The notes under the pieces were generated by a model. The model did no database searches. It saw only the letters and a list, made by a program, of their open reading frames with translations, and was not told where the DNA came from. Of a stretch of 64,000 nt of DNA, positions 36,509 to 46,555 are shown one piece after another. Every line of letters begins with the position of its first letter. The stretch's first letter is position 1. The DNA comes from Indibacter alkaliphilus LW1 (lineage in GTDB: Bacteria; Bacteroidota; Bacteroidia; Cytophagales; Cyclobacteriaceae). The stretch lies in contig NZ_ALWO02000002.1 in the NCBI RefSeq assembly GCF_000295935.2, forward strand, positions 33,911 to 97,910, written 5' to 3'. The translations under genes were made by a program, and so were the position numbers.

Positions 36509-39246
36509 AACTTAAAGCAGTTTTTGTCTTTTTCTTTTCTATATTGTGCCTTTTTCCGGCCTTGGCCCAAGATCATTCCAAAAAATTCTCAGGTTTGTTT
36601 CCTGGAATCAGTTTTCAGCGTTTTGCCAGGCAAATTGAGGCCCAAAGTGATTATGAGTTTTATTTTCTTGAAAAAGATGTCTCAGAAATCCAAGTCAATA
36701 TCAGCGCTGCTGAAAACACTTTACCGCAACTCCTAGTCACAATTTTTGAAGGTAAAGACCTGAAGTTTAGCATTGATGGCTCTAATCGGGTCTTCATCAG
36801 CAAAAATTCAGCATTAGAAGTCAAGCTTGCCGAAGATTTTTTCAATAAAAGAGACAGGGAAATAAAAGGGGATAGTCTTGGAGCACAATCCGACATAGAC
36901 AGGGCTTTTTCCAGAAATAAACTTTATGTAATCGGTAGCCAAGGCAGCCAAACGGAGGCTACGCTTAGTGGCAGGATCACAGGTATAGACACAGGTAACC
37001 CAGTTTTTGGGGCGGTGGTTTTTGAAAGGGTCAATTACACCCGGGCCATTACCAATGAAGCCGGGGAGTTCAGCATTCACCTTCCCGTTGGAAGACATAC
37101 ACTCTTTATTCAAAATCTGGGAGGATTTGTGGAGCAAAGGCAACTGAGCCTTTTAGGAGATGGTATTTTGGATATAGCTATTGAAGAAAACATCATCTCT
37201 CTGGACGAATTCACGATCAGTTCGGAAAAGATGAGCAATATCGCCAGGCCAGAAATGGGAGTGCAATCCCTCAACATTCAATCCATGAGAAAACTTCCTG
37301 CAGTCCTGGGCGAAGTAGATGTGATCCGTAGTATTCTTACTCTTCCCGGCGTACAGACTGTAGGGGAGGCTTCCGTGGGCTTCAATGTTCGTGGCGGTGC
37401 AGCAGATCAAAACCTCATTTTGATGAATCATTCCACGATTTATAATCCTTCGCATCTTTTTGGTCTATTCTCGGCCTTCAATCCGGATATGGTGGAATCG
37501 GTGGAGCTGTACAAAGCCGGGATGCCTGTGAAGTTTGGTGGGCGACTAAGTTCTGTTTTGGATGTTGAGGCCAAATATGGCAATCCGGATAAGGTTCAAG
37601 TGACCGGAGGGATCGGCCTGATGACGAGCAGACTCACAGTAGAAGGTCCAATCGGTGAAAACACGACTTTTGCTTTAGGTGGGAGAACTACTTATTCAGA
37701 TTGGATTCTGGATATTCTGGAGGAAAACACAGACTTCAATGACGCCCGGGCCTCCTTTTATGATTTGAACTTCAATGTATCCCATAAATTCAACGATAAA
37801 AACACCCTTAAGCTGAATGTATACAATAGCAGCGATAATTTCCGCTTTGACAGGGATACAACTTTTACCTACGAAAACAGAAACTTCAATCTAGGTTGGA
37901 CACATTATTTCAATGAAAAATTGGAAGCTGAACTGGTTCTGGGAAGGGATCAATACAATTTTGGAATTCAAGGCAGGGACAATCCCAGCAATGCCTATGA
38001 TTTCGGTTATGAAATCTTACAGGATTTTGCAAAAGTAAACTTCCAGTATGAATATGATGACCAACATCAACTGAATTTTGGTCTGCACAGCATCAGATAC
38101 AGGCTACAGCCCGGCCAAATTGGCCCTGTTGGAGAGCCTTCCCTGGTCATTCCGGAAAGTGTGAATACGGAACAAGCCTTGGAAACAGCCTTCTACATAG
38201 GTGATAATTTTGAAGTAAATGATCACCTTTCCCTGAATTATGGCATGCGATACGTCATCTACAATTACCTAGGCCCAAATACCATCCGGGAATACCGCGA
38301 TGGAGTACCTATCGCTCCCCCAAATCTAGAAAGAGAACGGGAATTTTCTGCTGGCAGCATTATCAACACTTATCATGGCCCCGAATTCCGGATCTCTGCC
38401 AGGTATATTTTGGACAATATCTCTTCCATCAAAGCAGGGTACAACACAGGAAGACAATTCATTCATTTGGTCACCAACAATGCTGCAATAGCTCCTACAG
38501 ATGTCTGGAAACTGAGTGATCCCAATATCCGCCCTCAATGGGGGGATCAGATTTCCATAGGTTATTACAGAAATCTAAAAATTGACAAATATGAATTTTC
38601 GGTAGAAACCTACCACCGTACCCTTCGCAATCTGATAGATTTCCGATCAGGAGCCACCTTGATTCTCAACAACGCAGTAGAGCAGGATATTCTCAGGACA
38701 GAGGGCAGGGCTTATGGAGCAGAAGTATTGTTAAAAAAAAATACAGGAAAACTCAATGGATGGATCAGCTACACCTATTCCAGGTCACTTCTGAGAACCG
38801 CAGCAGAAGAAACAGCCGAAAAAATCAATAATGGTGGATGGTACCCCAGTAATTTTGACCAACCACACAATGCTGTTTTGGTCGGGAATTATGAATGGTC
38901 CAAGCGCATCAGCACTTCCATCAATGCAAATTACAGCACTGGCCGCCCAATCACTTTGCCTGTAGCGCAGTTTAACTATGGAGGAAATGAAAGAGTCTAT
39001 TTCTCAGACAGAAATGCATACAGAATCCCTGATTATTTCAGAGTAGACCTTTCTGTCAACCTGGAAGGGAATCACAAATCCAAAAAATTGGCCCACTCTT
39101 CCTGGTCTGTCGGGGTATATAACCTACTGGGGAGAAGAAATCCTTACTCAGTTTACTTCACTCCTGTCAACGGAGTTTTGGAAGGATTTCAACTGTCCAT
39201 CTTTGCCCAGCCAATTCCATTTATTACTTACAATTTCCGGATATGA
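36505..39246 (+). CDS. TonB-dependent receptor with STN and CarboxypepD_reg domains
   Basis: A 913-residue outer-membrane protein: signal peptide (to about residue 21, LFPALAQ), secretin/TonB short N-terminal (STN) domain (about 27-100, FPGISFQRFARQIEAQSDYEFYF), a carboxypeptidase regulatory-like Ig domain (about 152-235, LSGRITGIDTGNPVFGAVV), a plug (about 255-370) and a barrel to a final FITYNFRI. An STN domain often signals to an anti-sigma factor, but no FecR/FecI pair is present nearby. It is co-transcribed with the upstream secreted protein and, through a 4-bp ATGA overlap, with DUF4249 downstream. Receptors with DUF4249 partners are a known Bacteroidota pairing of unknown ligand. Confidence 0.92.
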   Translation: MKLKAVFVFFFSILCLFPALAQDHSKKFSGLFPGISFQRFARQIEAQSDYEFYFLEKDVSEIQVNISAAENTLPQLLVTIFEGKDLKFSIDGSNRVFISKNSALEVKLAEDFFNKRDREIKGDSLGAQSDIDRAFSRNKLYVIGSQGSQTEATLSGRITGIDTGNPVFGAVVFERVNYTRAITNEAGEFSIHLPVGRHTLFIQNLGGFVEQRQLSLLGDGILDIAIEENIISLDEFTISSEKMSNIARPEMGVQSLNIQSMRKLPAVLGEVDVIRSILTLPGVQTVGEASVGFNVRGGAADQNLILMNHSTIYNPSHLFGLFSAFNPDMVESVELYKAGMPVKFGGRLSSVLDVEAKYGNPDKVQVTGGIGLMTSRLTVEGPIGENTTFALGGRTTYSDWILDILEENTDFNDARASFYDLNFNVSHKFNDKNTLKLNVYNSSDNFRFDRDTTFTYENRNFNLGWTHYFNEKLEAELVLGRDQYNFGIQGRDNPSNAYDFGYEILQDFAKVNFQYEYDDQHQLNFGLHSIRYRLQPGQIGPVGEPSLVIPESVNTEQALETAFYIGDNFEVNDHLSLNYGMRYVIYNYLGPNTIREYRDGVPIAPPNLEREREFSAGSIINTYHGPEFRISARYILDNISSIKAGYNTGRQFIHLVTNNAAIAPTDVWKLSDPNIRPQWGDQISIGYYRNLKIDKYEFSVETYHRTLRNLIDFRSGATLILNNAVEQDILRTEGRAYGAEVLLKKNTGKLNGWISYTYSRSLLRTAAEETAEKINNGGWYPSNFDQPHNAVLVGNYEWSKRISTSINANYSTGRPITLPVAQFNYGGNERVYFSDRNAYRIPDYFRVDLSVNLEGNHKSKKLAHSSWSVGVYNLLGRRNPYSVYFTPVNGVLEGFQLSIFAQPIPFITYNFRI

Positions 39247-40415
39247 AATCGAGCAAATTGAAAACTGTACTTCTAAAAATCTTCAGCTTTTTAATGCTGG
39301 TTTTGAGCATTATCAGTTGCAGAGATCCATTTGAACCCGAAATTATCCGTCAGGACCTAGCTATTCTGGTTGTAGAAGGCTATGTGGAAGTGGATGGAGA
39401 GTCCTTTATTTCTTTGAGCCGGACTTCTCCTGTAAGAGATACTGCAAGTGTTGTTTTTGAAAGTGGTGCCCGGGTTTTTCTCATACCAGAATCGGGTACT
39501 TCCTTTTGGGACTTTGAAGAATCTGAAGACCAAGCTGGATTCTATACACTTGAAGGATCATTTGACCCAAATCAAAAATACTTCCTCAATGTCTGGCTAA
39601 GCAATGGTGAAATGTACCAGTCTGAGCTTTTGACCCCGATTATCACTCCGGATATAGAAGAATTGGGCTGGTTGAGAGATGAAGTAGGAGTAGAAATTTT
39701 TGTCAGCACTAATGGCAACGAGGATGCTAGGTATTTTCTTTGGACATACAATGAGGACTGGATTTTCAATGCAGGTATCTCTTCGTTTTTGATTTTTGAA
39801 AATGGAGGAGTAAGAGAGCGAAGAGAAGAGGAAAGAGTAGACCGCTGCTGGAGTTCTACATTTATGCCAAGGATAGTATTACAAAATTCAGCCCGTTTTG
39901 ATGGCAATAGAATCCTTGAAAGAGAGTTAGTAAGAATCCCAAATTTATCTGAAAAACTACAGCGCAGATACAGTATAGAAGTAGTGCAGCGCGCAATAGA
40001 TCAGGATGCATTTGATTTTTGGGAAATATTGAGAAAAAACTCAGATGATATTGGTGGGATTTTCAGCCCATTGCCTTCTCTGATCAGTGGCAATATCAAT
40101 AATGTGGATGAGAAAAAGGATGAAAATGTAATCGGTTTTATCAGTATGGGAAGATCTTCCAGAAAGAGGATTTACATTGATCAAGCTGATGTTGCTCCTT
40201 GGCGTGTAGAAATTCCTGAATATGAGTTTTGTAATTTGAGTATGGACACTATTCCTCCAGAATTGGCAAGCAGCCGATTTCGAACCGGTGTAGAAATCCC
40301 GGCCAGAATACTTTTCGATGGGCCCTTTTTCCTAGGCTACAGAGGTGCCAGTCGCGAATGTGTGGACTGTACTTTGAGAGGTTCAAATGTTAAACCAGAA
40401 TTTTGGGAGGATTGA
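39243..40415 (+). CDS. DUF4249 family surface lipoprotein
   Basis: A 390-residue lipoprotein (IISC, acylated Cys26). DUF4249 features follow: CRDPFEPEIIRQDLAILVVEGYVEVDGESFISLSRTSPV at the start of the mature protein, and the late Cys pairs ECVDCTLRGSNVKPEFWED at the end. DUF4249 proteins are encoded after TonB-dependent receptors and are thought to sit on the outer membrane as a lid or accessory, comparable in position to SusD, although unrelated in sequence. The start overlaps the receptor gene by 4 bp. The next gene starts 1 bp after its stop. Confidence 0.88.
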   Translation: MKSSKLKTVLLKIFSFLMLVLSIISCRDPFEPEIIRQDLAILVVEGYVEVDGESFISLSRTSPVRDTASVVFESGARVFLIPESGTSFWDFEESEDQAGFYTLEGSFDPNQKYFLNVWLSNGEMYQSELLTPIITPDIEELGWLRDEVGVEIFVSTNGNEDARYFLWTYNEDWIFNAGISSFLIFENGGVRERREEERVDRCWSSTFMPRIVLQNSARFDGNRILERELVRIPNLSEKLQRRYSIEVVQRAIDQDAFDFWEILRKNSDDIGGIFSPLPSLISGNINNVDEKKDENVIGFISMGRSSRKRIYIDQADVAPWRVEIPEYEFCNLSMDTIPPELASSRFRTGVEIPARILFDGPFFLGYRGASRECVDCTLRGSNVKPEFWED

Positions 40416-40416
40416 G

Positions 40417-42030
40417 ATGAAAAAATACCTGAGTTTAATTATTTTCTTCCTCATCTGTCTAGCTATCCAGAGTCAGACTTTACCCAATGAGTCTGTGCAT
40501 GTGCATGTATCAAAATCCCTCTTAATTACAGGAGAGTCTATCCGCTTTCGTACTTGGGTTCAATCCGAAACCGGTCCAGCATTTTCAAAAATTGCCTATG
40601 CAGAACTCATTGACAGAAACAGCAATGCTGTAGCACAAGTGATCTTCCCATTGGAAAATGGATCAGGAGAAAATTATTTGTTAATTCCCAATACTCTAGA
40701 ATCTGACCATTATATTTTCAGGGTATATACCAGAACAAGTCCATACTTGGGTCAAGAAGGAATTTACAATCAATTTGTCACGATAATCAACCCAAAACTT
40801 CCTCCAGGCCAAGCTGCTGACCAAGTGACCAAAAATACTTATTCAAGCATAGAGCACAGTTTTAAAACCATTGATCTCATTGAAACAGGGATCAGTACAA
40901 GTTTTGATCTACCATTAGACAATTTTCCCAAGTCAGAAAAAAACACTTTTTCCATTGCCTTCAAAAATCCTTTTCTCCCAAAAAATCAAAAAGGCTTTTT
41001 CAGAAAAGAGATCTACCAGCACATATCTCAAGTAAATAACCTGATTCCCGAGCCATACGGCCATATAATCCACGCCAAAACACTGGACTACCCCATTGAC
41101 ACGACGGAAACGTTTTTCCTTTCTTCTCATGGAAACCAATCCGTTCTCAATTCTTCCAAACCGGATATGGAAAGGAATTTGTACTTCGAACTTGGACCTT
41201 TAAAAGATTACAACTTTCTGATCGCTCAATCTGAAAAGCAGGAAAAACAATTGAACTTCTCCCCACAGTCCCCCTTTGCAGCATTTGAGTTCAAAAATGA
41301 TTTTCACTTTCCAACATTGATTTTGGAAGAAAAAGACAAAGAATTACTTCAAAAACTGATTGTTGCAGGCAAATCCGAATCCTATTTTACGGAGGAGGAA
41401 ATACAGGAGTTTTTACCGATTGCCACGGGATTTGTGGCAGACCGAACTTACCTGCTGGATGACTATACCCGCTTTGAAAATCTGGAAGTCACCTTAAAGG
41501 AATATGTTCCTGAGGTTCTTGTCAGAAGACAGTCCCGAAAAATGGTCCTCAAAGTCTTGGACAAGCCCACAGCTGGGGTCTTTCAGGAAAACCCTCTGGT
41601 TTTGATAGATGCCATGCCCATTTTTGATGTGGACAAATTCGGAAAAATGGATCCAAAAGGATTAAAAAAGCTGGAAGTGCTGTCAAGGGAGTTTTTTCTC
41701 AACAAAGACCGATTTGCCGGTGTAGTTTCTTTTAGCTCATTTGAAAATGATTTTGGGGGATTTGAATTGCCCGAAAACGCACTTTACCTGAATTACTGGC
41801 CTGTTCAGGCTCCAAAAAAATACATATCTCCCCATTTGATCAAAATTCCAAAACCTGATCATTTCCCTGACTTCAGAACCAAACTATACTGGTCTTCGGA
41901 TTTTGATATCCATACACAAAAGACCTTTTATGCTTCAAGAGTTCATGGTGAGTTTGAGCTTGTTTATTCCTACTTTGATGAAAACGGAACCTGGCAACAA
42001 ATAAGAGGAACCTTAAATGTATCGGAGTAA
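40417..42030 (+). CDS. Secreted MG2-like protein of the receptor operon
   Basis: The start is ATG 40417 (MKKYLSLIIFFLICLAIQSQ, a signal peptide); an earlier in-frame ATG at 40387 falls inside DUF4249. The protein has about 537 residues. The first domain (VHVHVSKSLLITGESIRFRTWVQS) looks like the macroglobulin MG2 fold of alpha-2-macroglobulin-like surface proteins; the remainder is strand-rich with a plug-like segment (LVRRQSRKMVLKVLDKPTAG... VLIDAMPIFDVDKF) that resembles the TonB receptor plug region of related large proteins. I infer a surface or periplasmic accessory of the receptor. Specific function unknown. Confidence 0.75.
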   Translation: MKKYLSLIIFFLICLAIQSQTLPNESVHVHVSKSLLITGESIRFRTWVQSETGPAFSKIAYAELIDRNSNAVAQVIFPLENGSGENYLLIPNTLESDHYIFRVYTRTSPYLGQEGIYNQFVTIINPKLPPGQAADQVTKNTYSSIEHSFKTIDLIETGISTSFDLPLDNFPKSEKNTFSIAFKNPFLPKNQKGFFRKEIYQHISQVNNLIPEPYGHIIHAKTLDYPIDTTETFFLSSHGNQSVLNSSKPDMERNLYFELGPLKDYNFLIAQSEKQEKQLNFSPQSPFAAFEFKNDFHFPTLILEEKDKELLQKLIVAGKSESYFTEEEIQEFLPIATGFVADRTYLLDDYTRFENLEVTLKEYVPEVLVRRQSRKMVLKVLDKPTAGVFQENPLVLIDAMPIFDVDKFGKMDPKGLKKLEVLSREFFLNKDRFAGVVSFSSFENDFGGFELPENALYLNYWPVQAPKKYISPHLIKIPKPDHFPDFRTKLYWSSDFDIHTQKTFYASRVHGEFELVYSYFDENGTWQQIRGTLNVSE

Positions 42031-42100
42031 TGAAAAGATATCTGGCAGGTTATTTCTTGCAACTTTCAAACCTAACAAGCCAGGGTATCTTATTCCTGAT

Positions 42101-44830
42101 TTAAACAGGCAGCTTATACTCTTTGAATTTAGTACCTTCCCTTACATAAATGACATATTCATTTTGGGAAACAGAGTGCCTCAAATCTATGGTTCCTGTT
42201 CCCCCGATAGGCCTTGAGTTCAGAAGCTCACCTTTTAAATTGTACAGGTATACAAACTCCTGATCTCTGTCCACCACCACGAAGATGTTCCTATCTCCTC
42301 CAAAAGAGAAAAACTGGAAGGTCAGGTTTTCTGAAAAAATATCCAATGCAAAGAGCTGCTTACTTTCGGGATCCAGCACAGAGACTTTGTTGTATTCATG
42401 CACCGTAAACAGGTACCTGTCATCCTTTTGGTCTTTAATCAGTCTGAATTTGCTTTCCCGGTCAGGTCTTTCCAGTTGATTTCTATAGGCCAACTCTCCT
42501 CTTAAATTCACGTGCACTATTTCACCTTCACTACTCACAGTAACTACTCGGGTATCAGAGGCACTTCCCCTTTCGACCAGGATATAATCAGACTCTATTC
42601 CATTTCCGAGTTTAATTGGAGAACCAAGTTCAGCTTCCCCCCTTCTATTAAAGAAAAACAGCTCACCTGCAGAGCTCAGAGCCAGCATCCTATCCCCAAC
42701 GCCTGCAATTCTATGGTGTGCCGGTTTTGAGGACAATGGGCTATTGACATTTTTTGGATTCCAGCCATCCAGTCCTTTTCCTGACCTGTCCAGCAAGAAA
42801 AGTTTACCTGCATCTGTTGCTACAAAATACCTGTAGTCTCTGTCATTGTTGTAATCTACAAGATTGAGATGTTGAATCTCTTCATTTCCTACAGGTGATA
42901 CCGGAAATCCAGGGATCAAGCTTCCAAGTCTGTCAATAATATAAACTTGGTTTCCTGCAGCAAACAACAATTGCAGTTTGCCATTTTTATAATAATCCAC
43001 TTGGAAAATAGCTGTACTGATTTTTGATTCCAATGGATATGAAAATACAACTTCCCCTTCTGAACTAATCAGATGCATTCTGTATTGCTCATCCTGCACT
43101 ACAAATTCAGTACTTCTGTCCACAAAATTCTGGATAGCTTTGGGTCCGTAAACCAACTGACTTTCAAACTGAACGGATCTATTTTCACTCAAAACCACAT
43201 CGGAAACTACCCTGATCGGCTGAGGATTATAACCAAACTCCAAACTGACCTGATCTCCTTCTTCTCTCTCCTTTACCTGCAAAGCCATCAATTCAAGAGA
43301 TTTGAGTTGCGGGGCATATTTTTGAAAAAATGCTTTCCAAGTGGGAGATGAGGATTCTACAAGTGTATTGTACAGTTTCGGTATGTTCACAGACAAACTA
43401 AAGCCTGCATCAAGGGCTACATTTTCAATCAGGTCCTTATATGCTACTGATTTGCCCCAGATGTTATCAGAAAAATAATCGTCTATGTAAATTTTCATTG
43501 CTTTGCTGCTATTCGCAAAAACTAAATAATCACCAATGGAGGTAATGTAAGTATCCGGAAAGCCTACAAAACGCCCCTCAAAAAGATGCGCCGGGAATTC
43601 TTCCGCACTTATGATAAATATTTCCTGGTCCAGGTAAAAGTCTACGGGAATCAATGATAGGTCTGCCTTATCCACTCCTGCATTAAATTGCTTCAACAGC
43701 CGAACCTGTTGGTCTGCTGATTCTGTTTTGACCAGCAATACGCGATCCTGCTGTTCAGACCCGGCCATCTCAAAAAGCATGTACCCCATCTCCCCGGTCA
43801 GATCTTCTAAAAAACCTTTTTGGATCAAATTTTTGTCTATATCCCCTTTGAGCGTACTCTTATATTGGAAACCCTGATCCTGAATGGATTTCAGTTGCCT
43901 AGGATTCTGAAGATTGTAATTGAAATATGCAGCTGTCCTATTGCTTACAAAATTATGAAAATCAGACTTGCCTATTCCGCTGTTGTGTGACCAGTCCATT
44001 TCTCTCCCGTCAGCAAAAAATGCCAAGCCATCCAGCTTGATTTTTTCATCCTCGAACCTCAGCTCCAAATTTGCAGACACATTGCTTCTGGCAAAACTCT
44101 TGATCATCGTGAGATCCTTATCTCTTGTAATTCCTTCCATAAAACGGGCAATCCCTTGGCTTGAGATTCTCAAAACCCCCAATCCTTTTGGCTTTACAGT
44201 GGAAGCAAATAACTCTTTGTATTTTGATTTAAAATTATCAGTGCCACTGTTCTGAGAATACCTGATCGCTTCCTCAACTAAAAACGAGGTGTAGCTGATA
44301 AGAAGCACATTGTTGATCAGGGTATAGTTCAGGTTTCTCTCCAAATCAAGGCTTTGAAACTCTTTGATGGTAACGTTGCTGTAACTTCTAGTATTGATCT
44401 GAGAAAGCGGCGGGATGTTTTCTTCCAGTTTTTCCAAAAACCCAAATTCGGAACCTGGGCTAAATGCTATGGTGTAAAGAAAATCGAATTCCTCCCTTCC
44501 TACCGGATGCATGGAAAGTACAAACTGATTCCCTCTCAGCACCTTTTCCAATTCTCCTTCCTGACCAAAGAGACTATCTAAATGATTGAGCTGGTCAGCA
44601 GCCTGTTGCAGGGAAGGCATATCTGACATTCTTTCCCAAAATGGCTGTGAAGTAAATTGGTTCCAGGCCATGACCGGCTGGTAGGTTTCAAATACGAAAA
44701 CCGCATCTGGCGAGACCAGCTCCAGAGCAGAACTTTTCCCAAACAAAAAATACTTTTGATAGATGTAATATCCTCCGCCAATGACTCCGGCTAGAATAAA
44801 GGTAATCAATAGAAACCTGATAACTCTCAC
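42101..44830 (-). CDS. Large membrane-anchored protein, DUF3352-like with beta-propeller-like end
   Basis: A 909-residue protein with GTG start and one N-terminal membrane helix (FLLITFILAGVIGGGYYIY), so the bulk is periplasmic. The N-terminal two thirds resemble the DUF3352 type (SALELVSPDAVFVFETYQPVMAWNQF); the C-terminal third has repeats of the form YFVATDAGKLFLLDRSGKGLDGW and GDRMLALSSAGELFFFNRRGE, like a PQQ-type beta-propeller with six to seven short blades. No catalytic site is visible. It stands alone between the receptor operon and mdh. The DUF assignment is tentative. Confidence 0.7.
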   Translation of the reverse strand: MRVIRFLLITFILAGVIGGGYYIYQKYFLFGKSSALELVSPDAVFVFETYQPVMAWNQFTSQPFWERMSDMPSLQQAADQLNHLDSLFGQEGELEKVLRGNQFVLSMHPVGREEFDFLYTIAFSPGSEFGFLEKLEENIPPLSQINTRSYSNVTIKEFQSLDLERNLNYTLINNVLLISYTSFLVEEAIRYSQNSGTDNFKSKYKELFASTVKPKGLGVLRISSQGIARFMEGITRDKDLTMIKSFARSNVSANLELRFEDEKIKLDGLAFFADGREMDWSHNSGIGKSDFHNFVSNRTAAYFNYNLQNPRQLKSIQDQGFQYKSTLKGDIDKNLIQKGFLEDLTGEMGYMLFEMAGSEQQDRVLLVKTESADQQVRLLKQFNAGVDKADLSLIPVDFYLDQEIFIISAEEFPAHLFEGRFVGFPDTYITSIGDYLVFANSSKAMKIYIDDYFSDNIWGKSVAYKDLIENVALDAGFSLSVNIPKLYNTLVESSSPTWKAFFQKYAPQLKSLELMALQVKEREEGDQVSLEFGYNPQPIRVVSDVVLSENRSVQFESQLVYGPKAIQNFVDRSTEFVVQDEQYRMHLISSEGEVVFSYPLESKISTAIFQVDYYKNGKLQLLFAAGNQVYIIDRLGSLIPGFPVSPVGNEEIQHLNLVDYNNDRDYRYFVATDAGKLFLLDRSGKGLDGWNPKNVNSPLSSKPAHHRIAGVGDRMLALSSAGELFFFNRRGEAELGSPIKLGNGIESDYILVERGSASDTRVVTVSSEGEIVHVNLRGELAYRNQLERPDRESKFRLIKDQKDDRYLFTVHEYNKVSVLDPESKQLFALDIFSENLTFQFFSFGGDRNIFVVVDRDQEFVYLYNLKGELLNSRPIGGTGTIDLRHSVSQNEYVIYVREGTKFKEYKLPV

Positions 44831-44883
44831 AGACCTTGCTTGCTTATTTTTTTATTAGACGTAAAAAAATCAAAAAAAGTAAA

Positions 44884-44910
44884 AAATCCCGACCTCAGGC
44901 CGGGATTTTA
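44884..44910 (-). terminator. Terminator of mdh
   Basis: On the minus strand AAAATCCCGGCC pairs with GGTCGGGATTTT (one mismatch, loop TGA) and is followed by T-rich sequence, 17 bp after the mdh stop codon. Confidence 0.85.
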
Positions 44911-44927
44911 TGGAATTTAGGAAATAA

Positions 44928-45866
44928 TTACTTGTTGGAAATCTTATCCAATACAGTCATTACTTCTTTTACATGTCCTCTGGAAACTTCCAAAAGTGCT
45001 TTTTCATCTTCATTGAGATCCAGTTCGATTACTTTTTCGATACCGTTTTTACCTAGAATCACTGGAACGCCCAAGTAGCAATCATCGATTCCATATTCCC
45101 CATCAAGTTTGATACAAACAGGGAATACTCTTTTTTGATTTTTCAGAATAGCTTCTACCATCTGAGCAGCTGCAGAACCCGGTGCGTACCAAGCTGAAGT
45201 ACCCATCAACTTCACCAGTTCTCCACCGCCAAACTTGGTTCTTTCAATGATCGCATCCAGTTTATCTTTGGCAATCAATTCGGTAACAGGGATACCCGCC
45301 ACTGTAGTATATCTTGGAAGAGGCACCATAGTATCACCATGGCCGCCCATCAGGATAGCTTGAATTTCTTTTGGGGAAATATCCAATTCTTCTGCGATAA
45401 ATGCTCTATATCTGGCAGTATCCAAAATTCCGGCCATTCCCATCACTTTGGTTCTTGGAAGCTTGGAAGTGATATGCGCCTGGTAAGTCATTACGTCAAG
45501 TGGGTTAGAAACTACGATAATGATCGCATCAGGAGAATGTTTGATTACATTTTCTGTAACAGACTTCACAATACCTGCATTGGTTTCGATCAAATCGTCT
45601 CTGGTCATTCCAGGCTTTCTAGGAAGACCCGAAGTAATTACCACTACATCTGAATTGGCAGTTTTGCTGTAGTCATTGGTGCTGCCCACTGTTCTGCTAT
45701 CGTATTGGTTGATTGGGGCTTTTTGCCATATATCCAAAGCTTTGCCTTCGGCAACTCCCTCTTTGATGTCTATCAAGACAATTTCTTCGGCAATTTCTCT
45801 GTATGCTAAAACATCAGCACAAGTAGCACCCACATTTCCGGCGCCTACTACGGTCACTTTAGTCAT
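44928..45866 (-). CDS. mdh: Malate dehydrogenase (LDH-like type)
   Basis: A 312-residue NAD-dependent enzyme of the TCA cycle converting malate to oxaloacetate. The Rossmann loop is VGAGNVGATCA (8-17), the substrate-specificity arginine is Arg83 in SGLPRKPGMTRDDL, the catalytic His is His176 in MGGHGDTMVPL, with its partner Asp150 in GILDTARYR. Malate rather than lactate specificity follows from Arg83. It is about the usual 310 residues and single-gene, with its own terminator; the upstream gap of 149 bp to the cNMP-domain gene holds its promoter. Confidence 0.97.
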   Translation of the reverse strand: MTKVTVVGAGNVGATCADVLAYREIAEEIVLIDIKEGVAEGKALDIWQKAPINQYDSRTVGSTNDYSKTANSDVVVITSGLPRKPGMTRDDLIETNAGIVKSVTENVIKHSPDAIIIVVSNPLDVMTYQAHITSKLPRTKVMGMAGILDTARYRAFIAEELDISPKEIQAILMGGHGDTMVPLPRYTTVAGIPVTELIAKDKLDAIIERTKFGGGELVKLMGTSAWYAPGSAAAQMVEAILKNQKRVFPVCIKLDGEYGIDDCYLGVPVILGKNGIEKVIELDLNEDEKALLEVSRGHVKEVMTVLDKISNK

Positions 45867-46015
45867 GAATTTATGATTTATTGTTTGTATTTATTTAAAT
45901 TTTTCAAAAGTCCCGCTAAGTTATTAAACAATGCCAATTATATGAAGTAATCAGTCTGATTCCTTAGCGAATAGGTCCGATGATTTGCTAAATGGTATAT
46001 ATAAAATCTATTCGG

Positions 46016-46552
46016 TCATCTTTCTTCATTGGATATTTTGTCAAACATTTCATTTAGATTGAAAAATCCGAATGAGCTTTTATATGATTTGAATAGCCTG
46101 TAATTGTTCTGGTTGTAAAATTCAGCCAAAGAAGTCATCATTTTGGCTTTGATTCTGGAATGGGAGTCAAAAATCTCCTGAATGGCAAAATGAGGTATTA
46201 CATACAGCTCTGCTTCTTCTGAGTCCACAATTGAAGTATAAATCCTCTTAACATTCTCCAAAAGGGCATTTTCTCCAAACACTTCGCTTTTCCTCACCTC
46301 ATTGATTTTTTCGAAATTATCCTTTACATCTATAGTAAGCCGGATTTTCCCTGATTTGACTATGTAGACAGCCTGACTTGGATCCCCACTAAAAAACACC
46401 ACTTCATCCTTTTTGTATTTCCTAAGGTGCAGGGCAGGTAAAAACCTGGACATTTCCACATTTTTAAGCCTCGCAAAAAGATAAGTCTGCGCAAGAAATT
46501 GAAATGTCTCCAGTTCTGAAGCATTGAAGGTTTTTGAAAATGGATTAATCAT
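46016..46552 (-). CDS. Cyclic nucleotide-binding domain protein without a DNA-binding domain
   Basis: A 178-residue protein with the cNMP-binding beta-roll typical of the Crp/Fnr family (LRKYKKDEVVFFSGDPSQAVYIVKSGKIRLTIDV, then a segment SEVFGENALLENVKRIYTSIVDSEEAELYVIP). The Arg expected in the phosphate-binding cassette is represented by KRIYTS. The chain ends with the helical region (SLAEFYNQNNYRLFKSYK) and lacks the C-terminal winged helix of true Crp. It is therefore probably a signalling or scaffold protein, not a transcription factor. It starts 3 bp after tilS on the same strand and is very likely in its operon. Confidence 0.8.
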   Translation of the reverse strand: MINPFSKTFNASELETFQFLAQTYLFARLKNVEMSRFLPALHLRKYKKDEVVFFSGDPSQAVYIVKSGKIRLTIDVKDNFEKINEVRKSEVFGENALLENVKRIYTSIVDSEEAELYVIPHFAIQEIFDSHSRIKAKMMTSLAEFYNQNNYRLFKSYKSSFGFFNLNEMFDKISNEER

Positions 46553-46555
46553 GAC

